From the NCBI GenBank assembly GCA_943372195.1, contig CALRXS010000005.1, positions 1 to 64,000 on the forward strand: DNA of 64,000 bases, given 5' to 3'. The notes beneath the pieces are model-generated. The model saw only the letters and a list, made by a program, of their open reading frames with translations, was not told the origin of the DNA and did no database searches. Source of the stretch: JAEYZM01 sp943372195. GTDB lineage: Bacteria > Bacteroidota > Bacteroidia > Sphingobacteriales > Sphingobacteriaceae. Every line of letters starts with the position of its first letter. Within the stretch, counting starts at the first letter, position 1. The position numbers and the translations under genes were made by a program. Of the stretch, positions 1-8,499 are shown one piece after another.

Positions 1-58
1 CGAACAGAAATGTATCGGGGCTTTTTTTTGTCTAAAAATTTTGATGAAATGTTGAATT

Positions 59-204
59 GAAATGTAAAATGTAGGATGTAGGATGTAGAATTAAGGATTA
101 AGAGTTAAGAACGAGGCAATGCTAATTTTTAGCACCTCTCAGTACTCAGCACTCAGTACTCAGTACTGACACTAGCATATTAGCATACTAGCATACTAGC
201 ATAC
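59..204. repeat. Cluster of 7-bp and 8-bp tandem repeats upstream of the desaturase
   Basis: Three blocks can be read directly. Positions 59-114 are eight degenerate heptamers drifting from GAAATGT through AGGATGT to AGGATTA and AGAACGA. Positions 138-172 are five heptamers of the CTCAGTA type. Positions 173-204 are four octamers TAGCATAT/TAGCATAC. A small hairpin (120-134, arms TGCTAA/TTAGCA) lies between the first two blocks. No reading frame is apparent. Exact period with changing unit sequence suggests slippage-driven arrays. Confidence 0.85.
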
Positions 205-237
205 TATTTTTCTGAATTTCATTCAGAAAAATAGTAT
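201..237. promoter_or_regulatory. Long perfect inverted repeat just before the desaturase start
   Basis: Arms 201-217 and 221-237 are perfectly complementary (17 bp, 3-nt loop TTC) and end 8 nt before the GTG at 246. There is no T-run after the stem, so it is unlikely to be a simple terminator. If transcribed it would form a very stable 5' leader hairpin. A regulatory role is inference only. Confidence 0.6.
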
Positions 238-245
238 CTTGCAGC

Positions 246-1229
246 GTGAAATATTTTGAAGAAAAAAGAGGAGAAGTAATGAAGCATATTGAAAGCTTCA
301 TGCTTACTAACATGTTTAATTACCTTAAACCTGTTGAAGAAAATTGGCAACCTACTGACTTCCTACCTGATTCAGCAAGCCCGAAGTTTTTTGATCAAGT
401 AAAAGAATTACAAGAATCTGCTAGAGAAATACCATATGATTTAATGATCGTGCTTATTGGTGATACTATCACCGAAGAAGCCCTACCTACCTACGAATCA
501 TGGTTAGCTACCGTAGAAGGTGTGTCTAAAGAAGAAACAGGTGGATGGATGAAATGGTTGCGCCACTGGACAGCCGAAGAAAATCGTCACGGTGATCTTT
601 TAAATAAATACTTATACCTATCTGGTCGTGTTGACATGCGTCAATTAGAAATTTCTACACAATATCTAATTGCTGATGGTTTTGATATCGGTACCGATAG
701 AGACCCTTATAGAAATTTCGTGTACACTTCTTTCCAAGAAATGGCTACCAACATATCGCACAGACGTGTTGCTACTCTTTCGAAGAAAAGTGGCGACGGA
801 TTGTTAGCTAAAATGTGTGCGGTTATTGCAGCTGATGAAGCTCGTCACGCTACTGCTTACCAAGCCTTCATTAAAGAAATTATTAAAGTCGATGCTTCTG
901 AAGTTCTATTAGCTTTCGAAGATATGATGCGTAAGAAAATTGTAATGCCTGCTCACCTTCTTAAAGAAGCAGGTAAATCTGCAGTTAATACTTTCGAACA
1001 TTTCTCTAATGCTGCTCAACGTTTAGGCGTTTATACTTCTGTCGATTATATCGATATTATCAGACACCTTATTAAAGAATGGCAAATTGAAAGTTTAAGT
1101 GAACTTAATGAAGCAGGTGAAAAAGCAAGAGACTATCTAATGGCTCTTCCTGATCGTCTTACTCGTATCGCTGAACGTATGAAAACCCCAGAACTCGAAT
1201 ACGAATTCTCTTGGGTGAAAAAGCAATAA
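246..1229 (+). CDS. Acyl-ACP desaturase (plant-type soluble di-iron desaturase)
   Basis: Soluble di-iron enzyme that introduces a cis double bond into acyl chains carried on ACP, supplying monounsaturated fatty acids for membrane lipids. The di-iron ligands of the stearoyl-ACP desaturase family are visible: EEALP (77-81), EENRHG (111-116), SFQE (162-165) and DEARH (197-201), in the order seen in the plant enzyme. Length (327 aa) fits. The frame opens with GTG at 246; an in-frame ATG at 279 is the alternative, but the conserved-looking segment KRGEVMKHIE spans it, so the upstream start is favoured. The gene stands alone, preceded by tandem repeats and a large hairpin and followed by a bidirectional terminator. 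Confidence 0.93.
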   Translation: MKYFEEKRGEVMKHIESFMLTNMFNYLKPVEENWQPTDFLPDSASPKFFDQVKELQESAREIPYDLMIVLIGDTITEEALPTYESWLATVEGVSKEETGGWMKWLRHWTAEENRHGDLLNKYLYLSGRVDMRQLEISTQYLIADGFDIGTDRDPYRNFVYTSFQEMATNISHRRVATLSKKSGDGLLAKMCAVIAADEARHATAYQAFIKEIIKVDASEVLLAFEDMMRKKIVMPAHLLKEAGKSAVNTFEHFSNAAQRLGVYTSVDYIDIIRHLIKEWQIESLSELNEAGEKARDYLMALPDRLTRIAERMKTPELEYEFSWVKKQ

Positions 1230-1231
1230 TC

Positions 1232-1263
1232 AAAAAAGGAGCAAATTTATTTGCTCCTTTTTT
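1232..1263. terminator. Bidirectional intrinsic terminator
   Basis: Arms AAAAAAGGAGCAAAT and its complement surround a two-base centre, giving a GC-containing stem with A-run on one side and T-run on the other. It lies between the desaturase stop and the stop of the converging nuclease gene, so it can serve both. Confidence 0.85.
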
Positions 1264-2086
1264 ATTTTATCAATAAGGTATTTACCTCTTTTAATATATT
1301 CTCTATTCTACTCGGTGTCTTTATAATCTTATCTAATAAATCTCTTCGTTGTACTAAAGTTTTACATAACACAACATCTTCTTTTAATAAAATCTCCTTT
1401 TCTTCTTTCGTCAATAATGTTAAACAGGTAATCGGAAATAATCGATGATTATCTATCAAGTTTTTTAATCCTAATTCTCTCGGTTGATCCCAACTCAATA
1501 AATGCAAACCTGAACAGGTACCATATGTATATGAGTCATCGGTAAATCGTGTATTGGTCACCACCCATCCTTCGAAATTATTTATACTTCTTTTCTTCAA
1601 AATATCATTATATCGCGATCGTATATACAATGGAACTTTAACATCACATTTAATGTGCACTTGGTTGTGATACTTACACTCTATATATATGTTTTTATTA
1701 TCTCCCTCTGCTATTACATCTACCTCATGATTCACACAATAACCTTTTTCGATGATTCCAACTTGAACACTGTAACCCATTGCTTTCATTAGCTCTGCAA
1801 TGAATTTCTCGAAGGCGAATCCGGCCGGACCTAACTCCATAATGCCTTCTTTCAATTTGTATTTTGAAGCGTAACTTCTCGAATGTCTCTTCAATAATTT
1901 AAATGCTGTTCTAAAAATTTTTCGAGACGACATACCGTTCTCTAAATTTAGTTTTATCTCAGCAATGATTTGATTCGCTATTTCTTCTGAAGCACCTGAA
2001 TGCATTAATGACCTATACAGTTTCATCTCTGAAAACTCAGCTAAATCACCACTCGATTTTTCTATCAAAAATTGCTTATCTTTCAT
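1262..2086 (-). CDS. ATP-cone domain protein with Mrr-like restriction endonuclease fold
   Basis: Two-domain protein. Residues about 5-85 resemble the ATP-cone nucleotide-binding module known from NrdR and ribonucleotide reductases. Residues about 88-200 look like an Mrr-type PD-(D/E)XK nuclease: an early Glu in FEKFIAELM, then HEVDVIAEG (120-128) and IECKYH (135-140), giving the D-x(n)-E-x-K signature. Predicted role is nucleotide-responsive DNA cleavage or repair; target unknown. The start codon lies only 16 bp from that of the divergent MBL RNase-like gene, suggesting shared control. The 3' end converges on the desaturase. No methylase or specificity gene is adjacent, so a classic restriction-modification role is doubtful. 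Confidence 0.75.
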   Translation of the reverse strand: MKDKQFLIEKSSGDLAEFSEMKLYRSLMHSGASEEIANQIIAEIKLNLENGMSSRKIFRTAFKLLKRHSRSYASKYKLKEGIMELGPAGFAFEKFIAELMKAMGYSVQVGIIEKGYCVNHEVDVIAEGDNKNIYIECKYHNQVHIKCDVKVPLYIRSRYNDILKKRSINNFEGWVVTNTRFTDDSYTYGTCSGLHLLSWDQPRELGLKNLIDNHRLFPITCLTLLTKEEKEILLKEDVVLCKTLVQRRDLLDKIIKTPSRIENILKEVNTLLIK

Positions 2087-2102
2087 AATAAATCTTATTC
2101 GA

Positions 2103-3515
2103 ATGTACGACTTTATTTCTATCGAATTTTGGGGCGCCGCTCAAGAAGTGACAGGCTCTAAACATTTAATTACTGCACCCGATGGTACAAAAATATTGTT
2201 AGACTGCGGATTGGTACAGTCTTCTGATGATGAAAATATTAATCGACACTTCGGATTTCCAGTTCATGATATTGATGTCTTAGTTTTATCGCACGCACAC
2301 ATCGATCATTCTGGTAACATACCAAATTTGGTGAAGCAAGGTTTTCGTGGTAAAATTTTAAGTACCGCAGCAACATTCGATGTATTAAGAATCATGCTCG
2401 CCGACTCTGCTAAAATTCAAGAAGCTGATGTTGAATACATCAATAAAAAAAGAGCTAGAGAAGGTCGTAAAAATATTGAACCCCTTTACGATATTGATGA
2501 TGTAGAAAAAACATTCACTCTTTTTCATGAAGTGAAAATGAATGAATACTATGAGTGGAATGAGAATATTAAATTTTATTTTACCGACGCCGGACATATT
2601 CTTGGTAGTGCATGTATTACAATCGACATCAGTCATGAAAATAAAACCAAACGTATTTTCTTTTCGGGGGATGTGGGGCGCTATAATGACCGTATACTAA
2701 AAGCACCAGCTGATTTCCCTCAAGCTGATTATATTATTTTAGAAAGCACTTACGGTGATCGATTACATGACATCACTGAAGATGCCGAGCAGAAGCTATT
2801 AGATGCCGTACAAGAGGTTTGTATTCGCAATAGAGGCAAGTTGCTCATTCCGGCATTTAGCTTAGGCAGAACGCAAGAAATCGTGTATGCATTAGATCGT
2901 ATGCGTACCGAAGGTAAATTACCTAAAGTAAGAGTGTATGTTGATAGTCCGCTCTCAACAGCCGCCACCAAAATAATGCGCAACCACACTTCGTATTTCA
3001 ACGAAGATATTTTAGAATACATGGATCAAGATCCTGATCCTTTTGCTTTCCCTAATTTAAGATATACCGCAAGTGTTCAAGAATCAAAAGCAATCAATGA
3101 AGATGATGAACCTGCAATTATTATCGCTGCTTCTGGTATGATGGAAGCAGGTAGAATTAAACATCATATCGCACATTACATTGGTGATGATCGCAACGGA
3201 ATATTAATAGTTGGTTATTGTGAACCTAGTACTTTAGGAGGTAAACTTCTTGCTGGTGATAAAGAAGTTGAAATATATGGTAAAGAATTTCAAGTAAGAG
3301 CTAAAGTCTCAGTTATATCTTCTTACAGTGCTCATGCCGATTATGCAGAGCTTATCAGATTTTTAAATTGCCAAGATCCGAAGAAAGTGAAAGGAGTATT
3401 TTTAGTGCACGGTACTATTGATGCGCAAGAATATTTTGCTTCGAAATTATTAGCAAAGGGATTTGATAAAATTCAAATCCCTTCGAAAGGTCAATCTTTT
3501 CAATTACGTATGTAA
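2103..3515 (+). CDS. MBL-fold beta-CASP RNA-processing exonuclease-like hydrolase
   Basis: Metallo-beta-lactamase fold protein of the beta-CASP/RMMBL class, related to CPSF-73-like bacterial and archaeal ribonucleases. Visible motifs are HAHIDHSG (64-71, zinc binding), DAGHILGS, FSGDVGRY (motif with Asp), and the C-terminal YSAHADYAEL His motif; VFLVHG near the C-terminus supplies another His. The 470-aa length is normal for the family. It probably processes or degrades RNA in the cytoplasm. It is divergent from the ATP-cone nuclease with a 16-bp gap, and its stop codon directly abuts the stop of the converging T9SS gene. RNA rather than DNA as substrate is inferred from the family. Confidence 0.88.
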   Translation: MYDFISIEFWGAAQEVTGSKHLITAPDGTKILLDCGLVQSSDDENINRHFGFPVHDIDVLVLSHAHIDHSGNIPNLVKQGFRGKILSTAATFDVLRIMLADSAKIQEADVEYINKKRAREGRKNIEPLYDIDDVEKTFTLFHEVKMNEYYEWNENIKFYFTDAGHILGSACITIDISHENKTKRIFFSGDVGRYNDRILKAPADFPQADYIILESTYGDRLHDITEDAEQKLLDAVQEVCIRNRGKLLIPAFSLGRTQEIVYALDRMRTEGKLPKVRVYVDSPLSTAATKIMRNHTSYFNEDILEYMDQDPDPFAFPNLRYTASVQESKAINEDDEPAIIIAASGMMEAGRIKHHIAHYIGDDRNGILIVGYCEPSTLGGKLLAGDKEVEIYGKEFQVRAKVSVISSYSAHADYAELIRFLNCQDPKKVKGVFLVHGTIDAQEYFASKLLAKGFDKIQIPSKGQSFQLRM

Positions 3516-4898
3516 TTATTTCTTAATAAATACGGCTTGATATTTATCGGTATTTAAAATATAATAGCCATTACTTAATTCAGTCGTATTTATTTTTTGA
3601 TGTTGGATGGTACCGCTTTGAATGATTTGTCCGCCTAGGTTATAAATCACATACTCCTTCTCATTCAAACCTACATTCTCCACTTTCAAAAATTCAGTAC
3701 AAGGATTAGGGAATACTTTTACTTCTAATGCCTTCGTATTATTCAAGCCAGTAGTAGTCATAAACTCTGAGAATACTAATTTGTATTTGTTCTGTAATAT
3801 TCCATCGAAGTCTGTCTCTTTGTAAATGTGCGAAGTCATATTACCAATTACATCGTATGTGTATTCTTCTACTATCATAAATAATTGCTCCCATCCATTT
3901 CCATAGTTCATATCATAATCATAAAGCACTCTATTTTTATGGTCATCATGCACAATATTTATTTTCATGTTTCCAATCCATTGTCCGTTTATTTCTTCTT
4001 CAAGTAAATAAGAGAAACTACCATTCGCGTCACGAGTATAAGTTTCACGTTGATAAATTTGTAAACCAGTGAATGCATAGTAATAGATATTATTGCTTGC
4101 TAGGAAATCTTTCGACGGATTGTCCCAAGTATAATTACAATATAAAAACTGTGCATCCCAATCTGTACCATCCCACATACTTTTTACCATTCCAGTATCT
4201 ACATTATTTTGATCATATAAATATTCGTATTGAATAGTAGGTGTAAACCCAGTTAAAATTGAGTGTTCATAATATTCCTCAGTGATTAATAAATTATTAG
4301 AACCATAATACTCAATAATTTTATTTATAGTATCATAACCAGAACCATAGGTTTCTAAATTAATTATCGTTTTAGTATTATTTGTGATGTTCTTTGTGAT
4401 GTCAGTTTTATTGCCAACAAATACTTCCCATGTGCTGCCTGCGAAGTACAACTCTTCAGATAGTATCAACACGTCATCGGCATTGTATTGGTAAATAAAT
4501 TTCTCATCAGCTATCCAGGTATTATTTTGAGCCTTGTACTCTGTTAAAAATTCAATCAATCTATCTTTAGCATCGTAAGTACTACTAGTTCTGAAAACTT
4601 CATTACCAGTTAAATCGAAAATCAACTCTTGAGTTGCTAATCCTTTAGAATTATAAGTCACCACTGACTCGTATTCTTTCGTCCAGTCTACAATTGTACT
4701 ATCCCATGCAAAGGTTGCAATCTTTGTAGGTACTTGTGTTGACGAAGTCTGAAAAGGCTTAATGCTCTTCTTCGATTTCTTAGCAGAATTGCTGATTATT
4801 TTCTGATGATGCTTCTTTTGCATCAATACCTGTGCATTCGATTCAGCACCTAGCGCAACCATCGCTGATAAAAAAATTAGGGTAATTACTTTTTTCAT
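3516..4898 (-). CDS. Secreted protein with T9SS type A sorting domain
   Basis: The first 22 residues form a signal peptide ending near SNAQ. The last ~70 residues (from VKVFPNPCTEFLKVEN to a Lys-Lys end) are a type IX secretion sorting tail with its PNP motif. The middle carries loosely repeated segments rich in Tyr, Trp and Asn (patterns such as YNSKG, YDAKDRL, YNADDV) that resemble YD-type beta repeats. No catalytic motif is recognised. It is expected to be exported to the cell surface or medium. It lies 59 bp downstream of the mutase on the same strand. A 15-bp inverted repeat brackets its start codon. Confidence 0.8.
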   Translation of the reverse strand: MKKVITLIFLSAMVALGAESNAQVLMQKKHHQKIISNSAKKSKKSIKPFQTSSTQVPTKIATFAWDSTIVDWTKEYESVVTYNSKGLATQELIFDLTGNEVFRTSSTYDAKDRLIEFLTEYKAQNNTWIADEKFIYQYNADDVLILSEELYFAGSTWEVFVGNKTDITKNITNNTKTIINLETYGSGYDTINKIIEYYGSNNLLITEEYYEHSILTGFTPTIQYEYLYDQNNVDTGMVKSMWDGTDWDAQFLYCNYTWDNPSKDFLASNNIYYYAFTGLQIYQRETYTRDANGSFSYLLEEEINGQWIGNMKINIVHDDHKNRVLYDYDMNYGNGWEQLFMIVEEYTYDVIGNMTSHIYKETDFDGILQNKYKLVFSEFMTTTGLNNTKALEVKVFPNPCTEFLKVENVGLNEKEYVIYNLGGQIIQSGTIQHQKINTTELSNGYYILNTDKYQAVFIKK

Positions 4899-4943
4899 AA
4901 TGTATTTGTTTTACCAAATGACACCGAGAAAAGTAATTACCCT
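4879..4943. promoter_or_regulatory. 15-bp inverted repeat bracketing a start codon
   Basis: Arms at 4879-4893 and 4929-4943 are exact complements (AGGGTAATTACTTTT on the plus strand at the left). In the minus-strand mRNA the upstream arm precedes a 35-nt loop, the AUG lies at the loop's end (4898-4896), and the downstream arm encodes residues 2-7. The fold would put the start codon at the base of a stem, a plausible translational switch. Function is inferred. Confidence 0.55.
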
Positions 4944-4957
4944 TATTAATATGTTTG

Positions 4958-7900
4958 TTACATATTCCTTCTATACTGTCCGCCCACCTGATACAACGCA
5001 TTTGAAATTTGTCCAATCGAACAAACCTTCGCTACTTCCATTAACTCTTTGAAAATATTTTCATTGCGAACAGCAGCGTTCTTTAATTTTAATAATGCGG
5101 ACTCAGATTTATCATTATTACGTTCTTGGAAAGCTTTCAAAGCTGTAATTTGATATTGCTTCTCTTCTTCTGTTGCACGTATTACTTCAGATGGTACAAT
5201 TGTAGGTGATCCTTTTTTGTTCAAGAAAGTATTCACTCCAATAATCGGGAACTCACCTGTATGTTTCAATGTCTCATAATATAACGACTCTTCTTGAATC
5301 TTACCACGTTGATACATGGTTTCCATTGCACCTAATACTCCACCACGATCTGAAATACGTTTGAATTCTGCTAATACTGCTTCTTCTACTAAATCTGTTA
5401 ATTCTTCTATGATGAATGAGCCTTGAATCGGATTCTCGTTTTTCGCTAAACCTAATTCACGATTGATAATTAACTGTATTGCCATCGCTCTACGAACCGA
5501 CTCTTCAGTAGGAGTAGTAATTGCTTCATCGTATGCATTCGTATGTAATGAATTACAGTTATCGTAGATCGCATACAATGCTTGTAATGTAGTACGAATA
5601 TCATTGAAGTCAATTTCTTGTGCATGCAATGAACGACCTGATGTTTGTATATGATATTTTAATTTTTGTGAACGATCGTTACCCTTGTATTTATACTTAA
5701 TTGCTTTCGACCAAATACGACGAGATACTCTTCCTATTACTGAATACTCTGGGTCTATACCATTCGAGAAAAAGAACGATAAGTTCGGTGCAAATTCATC
5801 GATATGCATTCCTCTGCTTAAATAATATTCTACGAATGTAAATCCGTTGCTTAAGGTAAAGGCTAGTTGCGAAATCGGATTTGCGCCTGCTTCTGCAATG
5901 TGATATCCTGAGATTGATACTGAATAGAAGTTTCTTACTTTTTCATTGATGAAATACTGTTGTATATCACCCATCATTCTCAACGCAAATTCTGTTGAGA
6001 AGATACAAGTGTTTTGTGCTTGATCTTCTTTTAAAATATCTGCTTGTACGGTACCACGTACTGTAGAAATTGCGTAGGCTTTTATCTTTTCGTAAACATC
6101 CGAAGGTAAAACTTGATCGCCTGTAACGCCTAATAACATTAAGCCTAAGCCGTTGTTGCCTTCTGGTAATTCGCCTTGATATCTTGGTCTTGCTATGCCT
6201 TTCTCTTTGTAGATCGCCTCAATTTTTGCTTCCACTTCTTTTTCTAAGCCATGCTCTTTGATGTACAATTCGCATTGTTGATCAATAGCTGCATTCATGA
6301 AGAAGCCGAGCATCATTGGCGCTGGACCGTTAATCGTCATTGAAACAGATGTCGATGGATGACAAAGATTAAATCCAGAGTACAATTTTTTTGCATCATC
6401 TAATGTAGCAACACTCACTCCTGAATTACCAATTTTTCCGTAGATATCGGGGCGTACATGTGGGTCTTCACCGTATAAAGTAACTGAGTCAAATGCCGTC
6501 GATAAACGATGCGCTGGTTGACCTAATGATACATAGTGAAATCTCTTATTGGTACGCTCAGGTCCGCCTTCACCAGCAAACATTCTAGTTGGATCTTCGC
6601 CTTCACGCTTTAACGGGAATACACCTGCAGCGTAAGGGAATTCACCCGGTACATTTTCAGTTAATAACCAATATAAAATATCTCCCCAAGCTTCATACTT
6701 GGGTAATGAAATTTTCGGAATTCTTAATTTTGATAACGATTCATAATAAAGTGCTTGCTTGATTTCTTTATCACGCACTTTATAAATGAAATTATCTTCT
6801 TTATAAATACGAACCGTTTCAGGCCATTCTTTTAAAAGTCTTCTACACTCATGATGTAGTTGTTCTTCTAAATGATTGTATAAATCTTTTAAAGTTTCTA
6901 TCGATTCTTTTTTGTTTTCTTTTTCTAATAAATCGATAGTACCTTTTAGCTGAAACATTTTCTGAGCAATTTCTTTTTGCTCATTCACCCACACTTTATA
7001 TTCTTGATTCGCTTCTGCAATCTCAGCTAAATAACGAGTTCTATCTGGCGGAATGATGTAAATTTTTTCAGATTGTCCTTCTGCTAATTTTACACTCGCT
7101 TCAAATTTCACTCCGGTTTTATCAATGATTTTCTTTATCAATGCATTGTATAATGCATTCATACCAGGATCATTGAATTGTGATGCCATAGTACCAAATA
7201 CAGGCACCTCTTCATCTTTCAAATCAAATTGATTGTGATTTCTCTTGTATTGTTTTTTGACATCACGAATAGCATCTAAAGCTCCACGTTTATCGAATTT
7301 GTTGATTGCTACTAAATCAGCAAAATCTAACATGTCGATTTTTTCTAATTGAGTGGCAGCACCAAACTCTGGAGTCATTACATATAATGAAACATCGCAA
7401 TGCTCTGTAATCTCTGTATCTGATTGCCCTATACCTGAAGTCTCTACAATGATCATGTCATATGCAGCAGCCTTGCAAATATCAATCGCTTCTTGAACGT
7501 ATTTAGATAATGCAAGATTCGCTTGACGTGTTGCTAATGAACGCATGTAGACTCTCGGATTGTTGATAGCATTCATACGAATTCTATCGCCCAATAATGC
7601 ACCTCCAGTTTTACGTTTCGAAGGGTCAACAGAAATAATCGCAATTGTATTCTTTTCGAAATCGTGAATGTATCGACGTACTAATTCATCAACTAGCGAT
7701 GATTTACCAGCTCCACCTGTACCTGTAATACCCAATACCGGAATCTTTTTACTGCCAATCATTTTCTTCACTTCCTCTAAAAACTTTTCAGCTTCATCAG
7801 GGAAATTCTCAGCAACTGTAATGGCATGTGCTATTTTCGCCGGGTTTTTATCGACAATGTATCTTAATTCACCATTCAATGTAGTGTTCGTTGGGAAATC

Positions 7901-8329
7901 AGTTTGCTTCAACATATCGTTGATCATACCTTGCAATCCCATGGTTCTACCATCATCCGGAGAATATATTCTTGCTATACCATAAGCATGCAATTCTTTA
8001 ATCTCATCGGGTAGAATAACTCCACCACCACCGCCAAATATTTTGATATGCCCAGCACCTCTCTCTTTCAACAAATCATACATGTACTTGAAATACTCGT
8101 TATGTCCGCCTTGATACGAGGTCATCGCAATACCCTGAACGTCTTCTTGAATGGCGCAATTCACCACTTCATCAACCGATCGATTATGCCCCAGGTGAAT
8201 CACTTCAGCGCCTGATGCCTGAAGAATTCTTCTCATGATATTGATTGTTGCATCGTGACCATCGAAAAGCGATGCCGCGGTTACAAAACGAATTTTGTGC
8301 TTAGGTTTATAGACTTCTATAGTTTCCAT
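4958..8329 (-). CDS. icmF: Fused isobutyryl-CoA mutase IcmF (B12 domain + G-protein chaperone + mutase)
   Basis: Adenosylcobalamin-dependent acyl-CoA mutase interconverting isobutyryl-CoA and n-butyryl-CoA. Numbering from the ATG at 8329: a B12-binding domain (DGHDATI, His25), a MeaB/MeaI-type GTPase chaperone with Walker A GTGGAGKS (203-210), then the TIM-barrel mutase. Methylmalonyl-CoA mutase has a Tyr and an Arg for its substrate carboxylate; here the equivalent sites read FAGEG (Phe584) and AQNTC (Gln772), the IcmF pattern. This argues against methylmalonyl-CoA as substrate. The frame extends to 8359, but MLFLLNSSIY does not fit the family and a -7 element lies at 8348-8355, so the internal ATG is chosen. 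Confidence 0.93.
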   Translation of the reverse strand: METIEVYKPKHKIRFVTAASLFDGHDATINIMRRILQASGAEVIHLGHNRSVDEVVNCAIQEDVQGIAMTSYQGGHNEYFKYMYDLLKERGAGHIKIFGGGGGVILPDEIKELHAYGIARIYSPDDGRTMGLQGMINDMLKQTDFPTNTTLNGELRYIVDKNPAKIAHAITVAENFPDEAEKFLEEVKKMIGSKKIPVLGITGTGGAGKSSLVDELVRRYIHDFEKNTIAIISVDPSKRKTGGALLGDRIRMNAINNPRVYMRSLATRQANLALSKYVQEAIDICKAAAYDMIIVETSGIGQSDTEITEHCDVSLYVMTPEFGAATQLEKIDMLDFADLVAINKFDKRGALDAIRDVKKQYKRNHNQFDLKDEEVPVFGTMASQFNDPGMNALYNALIKKIIDKTGVKFEASVKLAEGQSEKIYIIPPDRTRYLAEIAEANQEYKVWVNEQKEIAQKMFQLKGTIDLLEKENKKESIETLKDLYNHLEEQLHHECRRLLKEWPETVRIYKEDNFIYKVRDKEIKQALYYESLSKLRIPKISLPKYEAWGDILYWLLTENVPGEFPYAAGVFPLKREGEDPTRMFAGEGGPERTNKRFHYVSLGQPAHRLSTAFDSVTLYGEDPHVRPDIYGKIGNSGVSVATLDDAKKLYSGFNLCHPSTSVSMTINGPAPMMLGFFMNAAIDQQCELYIKEHGLEKEVEAKIEAIYKEKGIARPRYQGELPEGNNGLGLMLLGVTGDQVLPSDVYEKIKAYAISTVRGTVQADILKEDQAQNTCIFSTEFALRMMGDIQQYFINEKVRNFYSVSISGYHIAEAGANPISQLAFTLSNGFTFVEYYLSRGMHIDEFAPNLSFFFSNGIDPEYSVIGRVSRRIWSKAIKYKYKGNDRSQKLKYHIQTSGRSLHAQEIDFNDIRTTLQALYAIYDNCNSLHTNAYDEAITTPTEESVRRAMAIQLIINRELGLAKNENPIQGSFIIEELTDLVEEAVLAEFKRISDRGGVLGAMETMYQRGKIQEESLYYETLKHTGEFPIIGVNTFLNKKGSPTIVPSEVIRATEEEKQYQITALKAFQERNNDKSESALLKLKNAAVRNENIFKELMEVAKVCSIGQISNALYQVGGQYRRNM

Positions 8330-8347
8330 ATATATACTAGAATTGAG

Positions 8348-8355
8348 CAAAAATA
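8348..8355 (-). promoter_or_regulatory. -7 promoter element for icmF
   Basis: On the minus strand the sequence reads TATTTTTG, matching the Bacteroidota TAnnTTTG element, 18 nt before the chosen start at 8329. It falls inside the longer open frame, which supports the shorter start. No clear -33 TTTG is seen at the expected distance. Confidence 0.5.
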
Positions 8356-8499
8356 GCAAAAATTATCTCTTCGGATGATGCAGGCAAAATCTGAAATCAC
8401 TGAATTTTATTGTATTGAAATACAGTTACTTATATTTTATTTGCAAAAAAACGTACATTCATGCAACCATTTACACTAAACCATCATCTAGAGAATTGA

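Noticed and set aside
1..30. Terminator of a gene left of the window
   Set aside because: GGGGC followed by eight T residues is suggestive, but the left arm of a stem is not in the window, so it cannot be supported.
59..204. CRISPR array
   Set aside because: Units are 7-8 bp without 25-40-bp repeats or unique spacers, and no cas gene is present.
1251..1448. 65-codon plus-strand open frame
   Set aside because: It lies antisense over the 3' end of the ATP-cone nuclease, begins inside the terminator and has low-complexity Ser/Phe content; a shadow frame.
4958..8329. Methylmalonyl-CoA mutase large subunit
   Set aside because: The fused B12/GTPase/mutase order and the Phe/Gln substrate residues match IcmF instead.
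8330..8499. Cobalamin riboswitch upstream of the B12-dependent mutase
   Set aside because: The predicted leader is only about 12-18 nt and no B12-box-like sequence is visible on the minus strand.
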